A program made the position numbers and the translations under genes. The notes below the pieces were generated by a model that did no database searches, was not told where the DNA came from, and was given only the letters and a program-made list of their open reading frames with translations. From assembly GCF_000469665.2 (NCBI RefSeq), contig NZ_AWTR02000048.1:1-50024 (forward strand): a DNA stretch of 50,024 nucleotides, written 5' to 3'. Shown one piece after another: positions 17,313-25,680 of this stretch; position 1 is the stretch's first letter; each line of letters begins with the position of its first letter. Origin of the DNA: Holospora obtusa F1 (GTDB lineage Bacteria; Pseudomonadota; Alphaproteobacteria; Holosporales; Holosporaceae).

Positions 17313-17376
17313 ATTTTGTATAAAACATACTGTCTACGCACAGAATATATTTGCATAAAACAGCAAAGTATGTCAA
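17313..17376 (-). promoter_or_regulatory. Candidate marR operon promoter and operators
   Basis: TTTGTATAAAACA (17315-17327) and TTTGCATAAAACA (17350-17362) differ at one base and are 35 bp apart, placing them roughly on similar DNA faces. A perfect -35 box, TTGACA, lies on the minus strand at 17376-17371; the -10 is less clear (CAAATA at 17-bp spacing, or TATATT at 21). The repeats fall between this box and the marR start, where a MarR dimer could block transcription. Confidence 0.45.
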
Positions 17377-17425
17377 GATAAAGCTGCACACAAGGGGCAA
17401 TAAAATAATTTTGGAATTGAATAAA

Positions 17426-17491
17426 ATGACGACACTTTTTGATTTACAGGGTAAAACAGTCATCATCACCGGGGCTTCGAGTGTTCTTTGA
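17426..17491 (+). pseudogene. SDR N-terminal relic
   Basis: ATG at 17426 opens a 21-codon frame, MTTLFDLQGKTVIITGASS followed by VL and TGA. The sequence is the unmistakable start of a short-chain dehydrogenase (nucleotide-binding TGASS), cut before GIG. The next gene is a complete SDR, so this is what remains of a second SDR gene lost by deletion. Confidence 0.65.
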
Positions 17492-17522
17492 GAGGTAAAT
17501 CGTGATAGAGAAGGAAAATAAT

Positions 17523-18266
17523 ATGAATAAACAGAATATTGCTCTCGTTACAGGTGCATCTTCTGGAATCGGCGAAGCATTGACTCGGGAGTTGATATCC
17601 AAAGATTGGATTGTCGTTGGAATAGCTCGCAGGGTAGAGAAACTGAATGCAATAAAAAATGAAATGGGGCCTTCATTCATCCCTATACCATGTGATATTT
17701 CAGACAAGTCTGATATTCGTAGAGCTTGCCAAAATATTCTTGATCAAGGTCTTTGTCCCAATCTTTTCTTCTTGAATGCAGGTATCGCAGGTGAAAAAGT
17801 TATTGAAAACCCTGAAGCGTTTACAGTTGAAATACATGAACGCATTATGGCAGTCAATTACTTTGGCGTTTTAGCCTTTGTTGAATTTTTTGAAAAACCA
17901 TGCCTGCACAACGGCGGTGCTCACTTTATTGTGACAAGTTCGATCAATGCAATTTTTGCACCACCTACCGGGAGTGCTTATTGTGCATCAAAAGCAGCTA
18001 TTTCAAAAGCTTTTGAGAGTTTATCGCTTACTTATTATGGAAGAAACTTGATCTTCTCGTCCATTTATACGGGTCCCGTGGCAACAGATGGTCTTAAAGG
18101 AAACTTTCCCTTTACACGGAGTGCTGAAAAAATGGCAAAGTATATGTGTAAGTTCTCTGAGCTCAAAAAATCACGAAGTTACCCATCTCTTTTCTATTTT
18201 ATCATTAGCCATCTATTACGCGTCTTGCCTGATGGTGTAGTGATGCGTATTTTAAAAAAGATGTAA
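17523..18266 (+). CDS. SDR-family oxidoreductase
   Basis: A 247-residue short-chain dehydrogenase. I choose ATG 17523, preceded by AAGGA at 17511-17515, over a GTG at 17502. The cofactor motif TGASSGIG is at residues 10-17, FLNAGIAG is the NAG motif, and the catalytic residues are Ser in VTSSINA, Tyr153 and Lys157 (YCASK). NAD(P)-dependent oxidation or reduction of a small alcohol or ketone is expected; the substrate is unknown. It heads a + strand cluster with a membrane protein and two acetyltransferase fusions. Confidence 0.85.
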   Translation: MNKQNIALVTGASSGIGEALTRELISKDWIVVGIARRVEKLNAIKNEMGPSFIPIPCDISDKSDIRRACQNILDQGLCPNLFFLNAGIAGEKVIENPEAFTVEIHERIMAVNYFGVLAFVEFFEKPCLHNGGAHFIVTSSINAIFAPPTGSAYCASKAAISKAFESLSLTYYGRNLIFSSIYTGPVATDGLKGNFPFTRSAEKMAKYMCKFSELKKSRSYPSLFYFIISHLLRVLPDGVVMRILKKM

Positions 18267-18287
18267 GAATTTTTTGAGGAAAGAGTT

Positions 18288-18767
18288 ATGAATAAATTTA
18301 TACACATGATTAAAGGAACGCCATTATACGTCTGGACCATATTATGCTATTTATTGTTTGTAGGCATTAAGAGTATAAAAACGAGGGTTATTTATCTACC
18401 TAAGCTCTTTATCATTCCATTAATATTGCTGACCATTAAGTATAAAACGCTTCTTTCAGATGATGCTTTGGTATTTTGTCTCGTAATTATGGGAGGCAGC
18501 ATAGCAAGCTTCTTTATAAACACAGGAAATACAATAAAGGTTATAAAAAAAGAATGGTCAATTGAAGTTCCTGGGGGGTATGGAACGCTTATAGTATTGC
18601 TTTCCTTTTTTATTGTTAAATATTATTTTGGCTATTTAAAGTCGACAGATCCAGACTTGTTTCTTAAATACTCTATTATTGAAAGTGTAATAAGTGGATT
18701 ATTTTCTGGCTATTTTATAGGACGGGCACTGCGTTATACGTATAAATATTTGAAGGTTGCAAAATGA
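18288..18767 (+). CDS. Small integral membrane protein (DUF6622-like)
   Basis: A 159-residue protein with about five hydrophobic segments. The opening (HMIKGTPLYVWTILCYLLFVGIKS, residues 6-29) resembles small membrane proteins of the DUF6622 type, which begin with TPLWVW-like sequence; this is recalled and not searched. It has no catalytic motif. It lies 21 bases after the SDR gene and overlaps the GrpB-GNAT gene by 4 bases. Confidence 0.6.
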   Translation: MNKFIHMIKGTPLYVWTILCYLLFVGIKSIKTRVIYLPKLFIIPLILLTIKYKTLLSDDALVFCLVIMGGSIASFFINTGNTIKVIKKEWSIEVPGGYGTLIVLLSFFIVKYYFGYLKSTDPDLFLKYSIIESVISGLFSGYFIGRALRYTYKYLKVAK

Positions 18768-19744
18768 AAAAGAGAATATTAATCAACATGCAAAAAATAG
18801 ATCGTGTTGAAATTAAACCTTATGACCCAAATTGGCCTCATATTTTTGAAAAAGAGGCGGAGCTTATTAGGCAAGCCTTGGGTGGTAATTGTTTGGCAAT
18901 TCACCATATTGGCTCAACATCAGTACCAGGTTTAGCTGCTAAGCCTAAGATAGACATTATCGCAGTTGTCCGAAATTTGTTTTTTGATAAATCACAATTA
19001 GAGGCTATAGGGTATAAATATAGGGGTGGTTTTAATATCCCTCTCCGAAGAAGCTTCACAATAAGAACAGCTGATAGAAATATCAATCTTCACGTTTTTG
19101 AAGAAAACGATCCTGAAATTGAATTAAATATTTTATTTAGGGATCATTTGCGGAAAAACCCTAGCGCTAGGGATGAATATGAGCTGCTAAAATATAAATT
19201 GATTGCAGAAGACTCGAATCATGAGAAAAACGACTCTATTTATAGAGGATATACTCTTGGTAAACACGATTTTATTCAAAGCATATTAAATCAGTCTGGC
19301 TTTAATAAACACCGATTTGTGCTATGCACCCACGCTTTAGAATGGGCTGCAGCCAAACATTTCCGGGACACTTATTTCTTTGGCCCGCACGGTATTGATG
19401 ATCCTTACACATGGACGTTTAACCATTCGGAGCATGCTCATCTTGTTTTATATCAAGGCACAGAGATCGTTGCTTACGCCCATATTCAGTTCTGGCCAGA
19501 TCAAAGAGCGGCCATTCGTATTATTGCCACTGATGAGAATAAGCGAAATCAAAGCTTCGGAAGCAGGTTTTTGACACTTATAGAGAAGTGGTTAAAAAGT
19601 TTAGGGGTTAAAAGCATTCATGCTGAATCCAGACAAAGCAGTTTAAGATTCTATCTCAAAAACGGCTATACAGAAGTGCCGTTTAATGATCCCGAAAACC
19701 ATGAATCCGATCCAAACGATGTTCCCGTGGGTAAGTTGTTATGA
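18764..19744 (+). CDS. GrpB-GNAT fusion protein
   Basis: A 326-residue protein. Residues 10-175 form a GrpB/UPF0157 domain: VEIKPYDPNWPHIFEKEAE, then HHIGSTSVPGLAAKPKIDII, a nucleotidyltransferase-fold family of unknown reaction. Residues about 185-326 form a GNAT domain (ATDENKRNQSFGSRFLTLIE as motif A, SSLRFYLKNGYTEVPF at the end). The fusion puts a nucleotidyltransferase-fold and an acetyltransferase in one chain, as in the large fusion at 14072-16165. It overlaps both neighbours by 4 bases. An internal ATG at 18788 is an alternative start. Confidence 0.85.
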   Translation: MKKRILINMQKIDRVEIKPYDPNWPHIFEKEAELIRQALGGNCLAIHHIGSTSVPGLAAKPKIDIIAVVRNLFFDKSQLEAIGYKYRGGFNIPLRRSFTIRTADRNINLHVFEENDPEIELNILFRDHLRKNPSARDEYELLKYKLIAEDSNHEKNDSIYRGYTLGKHDFIQSILNQSGFNKHRFVLCTHALEWAAAKHFRDTYFFGPHGIDDPYTWTFNHSEHAHLVLYQGTEIVAYAHIQFWPDQRAAIRIIATDENKRNQSFGSRFLTLIEKWLKSLGVKSIHAESRQSSLRFYLKNGYTEVPFNDPENHESDPNDVPVGKLL

Positions 19745-20739
19745 TAAAGATTGAAACAATTACACCAGATTTGGCTGAAGGACTCTGCCGCAAAATTACA
19801 GTTGATTTGCCGGAATATTTTGGGTTGCCTGAAGTGAACGAGCATTATGCTATTGGAGTTCGTTCTCGGCTCAATCTGGCTGCGCGTGTAGGTGAAGAAT
19901 ATGTTGGTCTTATTTCAATAGATTTCCCTTATCCTGAAAATGCCAACATCTATTGGATGGGTATTTTACAAGATTACCACCGAGCAGGGATAGGAAAAAT
20001 ATTATCTTACGAAGCTTTTAAGCAGGCCAAAAATAGAGGCGCTAAAACAATTTCTGTCGAAACTTTATCGCCTGAGGAAGCGGATAAAAATTACTTAAAA
20101 ACATATCATTTCTACAAATCCTTAGGCTTTGCTCCATTATTCAACTTAAAGCATCAAGGCTATGAGTGGAATATGGTTTATATGCTCAAAAGCCTGGATA
20201 ATCTTGACTCAACCAGAACAAGTGAAGTATTCATTCGCTCACTTATCAAAGAAGACATTGTAGCTATATCTGAGGCTTTTAACCAAATCGGTTGGAATAA
20301 ACCGCCATCGCTTTTCGAAGAATATTTGAAGGAACAAGAAGGGGGTGAGCGATTAATTTGGGTAGCTCACGTCCACGATGAATTTGCAGGTTATGTAACC
20401 TTACAATGGCAATCACAATATCCGTCATTTAAAGCGCAAAGCATCCCAGAGATTATGGATTTAAATGTATTGCCTTCATTCAGAAAAATGGGCATTGGTT
20501 CCTTGCTGCTTGATTGTGCTGAAAAAGAAGCTGCAACAAAAAGCCAAATCATTGGTATCGGGGTTGGCCTATATGCAGGTGCAGATGGCGGCTATGGGGC
20601 GGCTCAAAGGCTTTATATAAAGCGCGGCTATATCCCAGATGGCCAAGGTGTTACTTACAATTACCAGTCAACAATCCCAGGTAATAGCTATACGCTTGAT
20701 GATGACCTGGTGCTGTGGTTTACGAAGAAATTGAGGTGA
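19741..20739 (+). CDS. Tandem GNAT-GNAT protein
   Basis: A 332-residue protein with two GNAT domains. The first (1-155) has ILQDYHRAGIGKILSYEAFK as motif A and FYKSLGFAPLFNL. The second (165-332) has VLPSFRKMGIGSLLLDCAEK and QRLYIKRGYIPDGQGV. Both acetyl-CoA pyrophosphate loops look intact, so both may be active. Such tandem GNATs include mycothiol synthase-like and aminoglycoside-acting enzymes; this one cannot be assigned. It is the last gene of the coupled cluster starting with the SDR. Confidence 0.85.
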   Translation: MIKIETITPDLAEGLCRKITVDLPEYFGLPEVNEHYAIGVRSRLNLAARVGEEYVGLISIDFPYPENANIYWMGILQDYHRAGIGKILSYEAFKQAKNRGAKTISVETLSPEEADKNYLKTYHFYKSLGFAPLFNLKHQGYEWNMVYMLKSLDNLDSTRTSEVFIRSLIKEDIVAISEAFNQIGWNKPPSLFEEYLKEQEGGERLIWVAHVHDEFAGYVTLQWQSQYPSFKAQSIPEIMDLNVLPSFRKMGIGSLLLDCAEKEAATKSQIIGIGVGLYAGADGGYGAAQRLYIKRGYIPDGQGVTYNYQSTIPGNSYTLDDDLVLWFTKKLR

Positions 20740-20771
20740 GAGGTTTTATGATAAATATTTTAAATTACCTC

Positions 20772-20802
20772 TTGACCCTCACGTTACGTCATATCTTATC
20801 TT
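20772..20802 (+). promoter_or_regulatory. MerR-type promoter with long spacer
   Basis: TTGACC at 20772-20777 and TATCTT at 20797-20802 are separated by exactly 19 bp, the long spacer typical of MerR-activated promoters. The dyad ACGT-T-ACGT sits in the spacer at 20781-20789, where MerR dimers bind. The MerR gene starts 27 bp downstream, so autoactivation on ligand binding is likely. Confidence 0.7.
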
Positions 20803-20829
20803 TGAATTGTATTATTTGAGGGCAAGATT

Positions 20830-21591
20830 ATGGCTTATACGGTAAAAGAATTAGCAAAGATATCTGGTGTAAGTGTACGTACACTGCATTGGTACGATGA
20901 GATTGGTTTGCTTAAACCTTTCTCAAAAGGAGCTAATAACTACCGTTATTATGAAGAACAGCAACTATTGCGTTTGCAACAAATTCTGTTTTTTAAAGAG
21001 CTAGGCTTTGCCTTAAATGATATCCAAAAACTTCTCTCGCAAAATGACTTTGACAACATTAAAGCATTAAATGCGCATAGAAAAATTTTGGAAGATGAAA
21101 TCGTTCGTAAAAATGATCTGATCACTACGATTGATAAAACAATTCAACATTTAAGAGGAAAACAGGCTATGAAAGACGAAGAATTATATTACGGTTTTGA
21201 TAAAAAACTGCCTAAGAGTAATCAATATACATGTATAGCTCGGGGCACACCAGCAGAAAAAATGTTGGAGCATTTTAAAAAAGATGATGTCGTTTGGTCA
21301 GAGCAAGAATGGTCTGATTTTAAAAATGAAGTAGATATGCTGGATAAAGCGATTGCTAAATTAATAGCAAAAAATCATAAACCAGAAAGCGAAGATGTAC
21401 AAGCGCTGATCCAAAAACATTACGAACTGCAATCTAATTTTTTTAATTTGACTCATGATGCTTATTTGGCCTTGATTCAAATGTATGAAGATGATGACGC
21501 CACGATCAAAATATTTTTTGAAGCTTATCATCCCAAAATGCAAAAATTTATATGCGAAGCAATGAGGCATTATGCAACTAAAATTTTGTAA
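20830..21591 (+). CDS. MerR-family regulator with TipAS-type ligand domain
   Basis: A 253-residue regulator. Residues 1-70 are the MerR winged helix (YTVKELAKISGVSVRTLHWY, then YRYYEEQQLLRLQQILFFKE), followed by a long dimerisation helix to about 115. Residues about 135-253 form a TipAS-like domain, with the characteristic C-terminal YHPKMQKFICEAMRHYA. TipAS domains bind bulky peptide antibiotics such as thiopeptides and albicidin. A MerR-type promoter lies just upstream, so this is probably an antibiotic-responsive autoregulator; its other targets are unknown, with the cyclase and ATPase genes downstream as candidates. Confidence 0.85.
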   Translation: MAYTVKELAKISGVSVRTLHWYDEIGLLKPFSKGANNYRYYEEQQLLRLQQILFFKELGFALNDIQKLLSQNDFDNIKALNAHRKILEDEIVRKNDLITTIDKTIQHLRGKQAMKDEELYYGFDKKLPKSNQYTCIARGTPAEKMLEHFKKDDVVWSEQEWSDFKNEVDMLDKAIAKLIAKNHKPESEDVQALIQKHYELQSNFFNLTHDAYLALIQMYEDDDATIKIFFEAYHPKMQKFICEAMRHYATKIL

Positions 21592-21674
21592 AACAAATAA
21601 ATATGGGGCCGGTTTGACTGGCCTCACGCGAGCTTGGGTTCTTTATGCAAAAAGATATTAAATTGAGAGATTTT

Positions 21675-22373
21675 ATGACTTTCCCCTACAAACTCATCGA
21701 TCTAACCCACGCACTTGATAGCACTATACCTACCTGGAATGGTGGCTGCGGGTTTAATCATGACGTGCATATAGATTACTCTGATTGCACGAGCGAAGAT
21801 AAATTTCGCGTTATGAAAGTCAAAATGCATGCGGGGATCGGCACGCATATGGATGCGCCAAGCCATTGTATTCCTGGCAGTAGATTCATCCATGATTTTG
21901 ATGTTAATGATTTGATCATGCCGTGCGTAGTTCTTGATATATCGGATAAGTGCCACGAACGCTATTCCTTAAGCGCTCAAGATGTAGCGGATTTTGAAAG
22001 CAAGTATGGCAAGATCGCAGGCGGCTCATGTGTGTTTGTGAAAACCGGCTGGAGCAAATTTTGGCATACACCTTTGCAATACCATAACAACCATGTGTTC
22101 CCATCTGTATCCCCTGATGCTGCAGAGCTCTTGCTGGAACGAGGAGTGAGAGCCATTGGTATTGATACACTTTCACCGGATCGCCCAGAAGATGGATTTA
22201 ATGTTCATAAAATCTTTTTAGGTGCAGATAAGATCATCATAGAAAATGTAGCAAATCTGGGTAGTATGCCACCGACCGGAGGCTTTTGTTTGGTCCTGCC
22301 CATCAAAATTAAAGACGGCACAGAAGCTCCGGTAAGGCTCGTTGGATTGATTGAAAGAGAGGTTGGCTTATGA
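21675..22373 (+). CDS. Cyclase/kynurenine formamidase-like hydrolase
   Basis: A 232-residue protein with the metal-binding signature HAGIGTHMDAPSHC (HxGTHxDxPxH), typical of the cyclase family that includes kynurenine formamidase. The opening LIDLTHALDSTIPTWNGG is also standard. I prefer ATG 21675 (GAGAG spaced about 6 bases) to ATG 21645, which lacks a ribosome-binding site. It overlaps the ATPase gene by 4 bases. No other tryptophan-degradation genes are nearby, so the substrate is open. Confidence 0.8.
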   Translation: MTFPYKLIDLTHALDSTIPTWNGGCGFNHDVHIDYSDCTSEDKFRVMKVKMHAGIGTHMDAPSHCIPGSRFIHDFDVNDLIMPCVVLDISDKCHERYSLSAQDVADFESKYGKIAGGSCVFVKTGWSKFWHTPLQYHNNHVFPSVSPDAAELLLERGVRAIGIDTLSPDRPEDGFNVHKIFLGADKIIIENVANLGSMPPTGGFCLVLPIKIKDGTEAPVRLVGLIEREVGL

Positions 22374-22936
22374 ATAGTTTCAAGCAAGCAAAACACTTCA
22401 TCTTCACCGGCACCCCAGGCAGTGGAAAAACTTCTGTCATCAAAGAGCTAGAAAAATTAGGGCATACTGTAATTCATGAAGCTGCAACCAATGTGATTAG
22501 TCAAGAGCAAGTTAAGGGCATAGAAAAGCCATGGGAAGAGCCTGAGTTTGTAGATCAAATTGTGCGTATGCAAAAAGAGCGGCAGATGAACGCTACTGGA
22601 GATCTGCAATTTTACGACCGCTCACCTTTTTGTACCTACGCCCTTGGTAAATATTTGGCCGACCACAAAAATATTGAGTTTACACCTTCGCCTATATTGC
22701 TTGATGAAATTGATCGTTGCATCAAAAGCGGCGTTTACCAGAACCAGATATTCTTTTTTGAAAATCTAGGGTTTATCGAACATTCCGACGCCAGAAAAAT
22801 TTCTTATGAAGATGCTTTGATTTTTGAGCAGATTCATCTGGATGTGTATAAAGAATTTGGCTTTGAAATTGTGCTTGTGCCCAAGAAGACAATTGAGGAA
22901 AGATGTGAATGCGTACTTAAAACTGTAAAACTTTAA
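22370..22936 (+). CDS. AAA/NadR-like P-loop ATPase
   Basis: A 188-residue P-loop protein. Walker A is FTGTPGSGKTSVI (residues 12-24), followed by ELEKLGHTVIHEAATNVIS. FYDRSPFCTYALGKYL supplies a DR motif typical of nucleoside/NMN-kinase-like AAA_28 proteins, related to the NadR kinase domain. Probably a small-molecule kinase of unknown substrate. It is coupled to the cyclase gene by a 4-base overlap and meets lysE tail to tail. Confidence 0.75.
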   Translation: MNSFKQAKHFIFTGTPGSGKTSVIKELEKLGHTVIHEAATNVISQEQVKGIEKPWEEPEFVDQIVRMQKERQMNATGDLQFYDRSPFCTYALGKYLADHKNIEFTPSPILLDEIDRCIKSGVYQNQIFFFENLGFIEHSDARKISYEDALIFEQIHLDVYKEFGFEIVLVPKKTIEERCECVLKTVKL

Positions 22937-23550
22937 TGCATCAAACTACCTACAATAGCAAGCAATCCAAAACTTGCAAGGATGCAGCACGAAACCCATT
23001 TTATCCGTTCAAGCCAGGTTTTTGGTAATTTGTGCTTAATTTTAGTTACAGCACTGCCAAGCACGCACCACCATGTCATTGAACCAAGAAAAATACCAAC
23101 AACCATCGTAATTGACTCTAGTGTCGATGAGGTGGCAGTGCCAATAGAGGCAAAAATTCCTACAAAGCTTAAAATAGTCATGGGGTTTGTTATTGTAAGA
23201 AAAAACACCTCGCTCACAAGCTTGAGCTGACTTTTTTCGCTAACGTGCGCCTCGTTACTTGCTACACTACTTTTTGCTTCTTTATAGGCGAGATACAATA
23301 AAAATATACCTCCTATTAATTTAAGGGACCCGCTGCCAGCGATCATAATATGTGAGACAGCTGTAAGCCCAAGTGCTGCAATAAGCCCATAAACACTATC
23401 CGCAAGCGCTGCGCCTAGACCTACAAGCAAAGCGCCTTTTATGCCCAGCTCCAGTGTTTTCTTTATACATAACATGCCTATAGGCCCGACAGGTGCAGCA
23501 ATAGCAATTCCTATCATCCAGGCTTTAAAGAGGTAAAGTAGTATTGACAT
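22933..23550 (-). CDS. LysE-family amino acid exporter
   Basis: A 205-residue inner-membrane protein with about six hydrophobic segments. The N-terminal IAAPVGPIGMLCIKKTLELG is the LysE/RhtB signature, and FFLTITNPMTILSFVGIF is the second conserved block. Members export amino acids or related compounds. It is divergent from an Lrp/AsnC regulator across a palindromic control region, the usual arrangement for Lrp-controlled exporters, so amino-acid-induced export is likely. Confidence 0.85.
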   Translation of the reverse strand: MSILLYLFKAWMIGIAIAAPVGPIGMLCIKKTLELGIKGALLVGLGAALADSVYGLIAALGLTAVSHIMIAGSGSLKLIGGIFLLYLAYKEAKSSVASNEAHVSEKSQLKLVSEVFFLTITNPMTILSFVGIFASIGTATSSTLESITMVVGIFLGSMTWWCVLGSAVTKIKHKLPKTWLERIKWVSCCILASFGLLAIVGSLMH

Positions 23551-23614
23551 AATAATTTATCCTGTATATCATTTGCTATACAGGATTTTATCAGGCGAAA
23601 TAGTTTTGTGTCAA
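23544..23614. promoter_or_regulatory. Divergent lysE/lrp promoters around a palindrome
   Basis: A perfect inverted repeat, ATCCTGTATA and TATACAGGAT with an 8-base spacer, covers 23559-23586. On the + strand, TTGACA 23544-23549, a 17-bp spacer and TATCAT 23567-23572 drive lrp, the -35 lying over the first codons of lysE. On the - strand, TTGACA 23614-23609, 18-bp spacer and TAAAAT 23590-23585 drive lysE. Both -10 boxes touch the palindrome, so an Lrp-type protein bound there would control both genes. Confidence 0.7.
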
Positions 23615-24075
23615 TACAAAATAATGAATATGATAAGTTAGACCATATGATAGCGGAATGCATTATGCAAGATGCGGCTCTTACCAGTACTCAGTTAGGG
23701 GAGAAAGTTGGGCTCTCATCTTCTGCTGCCAATGAGCGGCTTAGGCGATTAAAACAAAATGGCCATGTCAAAAAAATTACAGCACTCGTCTCTGCTGAAT
23801 TTATGGATATGGGGCTGTGTGCTTTTATTTTTGTAACTTTGGATAAAGCAGAACATCATAAACATTTCTTGGATGCAATTGGTCGTAATAAGTCTATTTT
23901 AGAATGCCATCATGTTACAGGGGAGCATTCTTATTTATTGAAGGTACGCTGCTGTAATACCAAGTCCTTAGAGCGCCTCATTACTGATTTTTTAAAAGGC
24001 CAGTGTAATGTTTCAAAAACAATGACGCAGATTGTTCTTTCATCTCACAAGGACGAAAGCCTGATTGTGGACTAA
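23608..24075 (+). CDS. Lrp/AsnC-family transcriptional regulator
   Basis: A 155-residue regulator starting at GTG. Residues 8-60 hold the HTH (DAALTSTQLGEKVGLSSSAANERLRRLKQNG), and residues 65-150 the RAM ligand-binding domain (ECHHVTGEHSYLLKVRC). It is divergent from the LysE exporter gene, with a shared palindrome, and most likely senses the exported amino acid. It converges with the ABC-F gene, whose stop overlaps its own. Confidence 0.85.
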   Translation: MSIQNNEYDKLDHMIAECIMQDAALTSTQLGEKVGLSSSAANERLRRLKQNGHVKKITALVSAEFMDMGLCAFIFVTLDKAEHHKHFLDAIGRNKSILECHHVTGEHSYLLKVRCCNTKSLERLITDFLKGQCNVSKTMTQIVLSSHKDESLIVD

Positions 24076-25506
24076 CCCACATTAAACTTCTGAACATCTA
24101 CTACCTCATTAATCCCAATTTCCTCGAGAAAATCCGCCTCATGGGAGATGACTATCATCGCACCGGGAAATTCCCTTAGGACTTGCGCCACATGCTCTTT
24201 TGTCTCTAAATCGAGGTTGTTGGTGATTTCATCGAGGATCAGAAGTTTGGGTGTTTCGGCTGCGATTTGTGCAAGAGACAAACGTACCTTTTCACCGCCT
24301 GAGAGTGTGCTCACAAGGGCATTCACTTCCTCATTTTTACGAAATAAAAAGTCATTCAAATGACGACGTACTTCAATATGGGACCAGGTTGGCACCAATT
24401 CAGCAATGGTCTCTAATACCGTCTTTTCAGCAGACAAGGTACCGTAATGCTGATCCAAATACCCAATATCGCTGATCTTGGGCGCATGCCAGTTGCCAGA
24501 TTTTATAACGCAGACATCATCCAAGATCGCCTTAATCAGCGTTGACTTGCCGCTGGCATTATCACCTTGTATAGCGATACGATCTCTTGAGCTTATTGAT
24601 AGACTGATTTTTTGAAGTAGAGGCTCTTGCTCCGCATAGGCAACACTGCCGTCACTAATCGATACAATCGTTCGATCACCAATGTCTGCACTATTTAGCG
24701 AAAATTTTGGCACAATAATTTCAGGCAGGCGCAGCTTGGAAAGCTGATCGGTTAAATCCTGTTTTTTATGATCGATGGCAGATTTTTTGCGGCCAGAGGT
24801 TTCCTCAGCTCTACCGGCTTTGGCTGTACTTACAATCGTTGGCCATTTTCTTTGATGGATGCTTTTTTCACCCTTGGCTTTGCTTTTAGCAGCTCGTTTT
24901 TGCTCTTTCATTAAAGCATGATGCATATCTTTTTTTTTGCCGATCGAGGCGTGTTATTTCTTGCTCTAAGGCGGATCTAGCTTTGCGTATTTCGCGGATA
25001 TAATCATCGTAGTTACCGGAAAATACACGGATTTGGCCATCATCGATGTGCCATAGTGTATCAATGCAATGACGCAGTAACTCGGTATCATGAGACACGA
25101 CAATGAGTGTGCCAGGATAAGATTGCAACATTCGCATCAGGCTTTTACGGTTATGTCTATCTAAATGATTGGTTGGCTCATCGAGCAGCAAAACATTAGG
25201 CTCAAGGCTCAGTGCCTGTGTCACTGCCGCATTTAAGCGCTGCCCACCACTTAGCGAATCAAATTCTTCAACAATTTGAGGAACAAAGCCAATAATCACA
25301 TCGGCTGCACTTAAGACATCACCACTTGTAGGTTGCACCATGCCATTCAATATTTTGAGTAACGTCGTTTTTCCACACCCGTTACGACCAATAATGGCAA
25401 TACGGCTACCATAAGGGACTTGCACACTAAAATCGTCAAAATAGGTTTTATGTGGGAAGGACAGCTGAAGATTTTTGATCTGAATCGGTTTATGTATCAT
25501 AAGCAT
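24072..25506 (-). CDS. ABC-F ATPase, interrupted at an A9 tract
   Basis: Two frames make one ABC-F protein of about 480 residues. The first (25506-24886) has GRNGCGKTTLLK, SLSGGQRLNAA and LLLDEPTNHLD, then the start of the inter-domain linker. The second (24926-24072) has the rest of the linker, GDNASGKSTLIK, LSGGEKVRLSLAQ and LLILDEITNNLD. The break is an A9 run (minus strand 24938-24930); eight A would give the continuous RQKKDMHHALMKEQ. ABC-F proteins act on the ribosome, some giving antibiotic resistance. The run may be a slippage site, a mutation or a sequencing error. No membrane segments. Confidence 0.8.
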
Positions 25507-25680
25507 CTCTTTAAAGTATTTGGGCTATAACGAATTAAGACGTAAGCTGAAGAGCTTTTGTCTTATGCCTTTTGTAGGGCTACTTTAAGAGATAATTTTC
25601 ATGATACGGACAAAACCTCAAATTGATTTTTCTGACATACTATGTTTACATAGTACTCTATTTTAGAAAATAATTCAATC
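25507..25680. other. Host-prophage junction region
   Basis: This gene-free stretch separates the host-type ABC-F gene from the last prophage gene, so the left attachment site or decayed end should lie here or just inside. It contains an 18-bp palindrome, TACTATG-TTTA-CATAGTA, at 25638-25655. No integrase or tRNA gene is visible, and I cannot define attachment repeats without the other prophage end. Confidence 0.4.
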
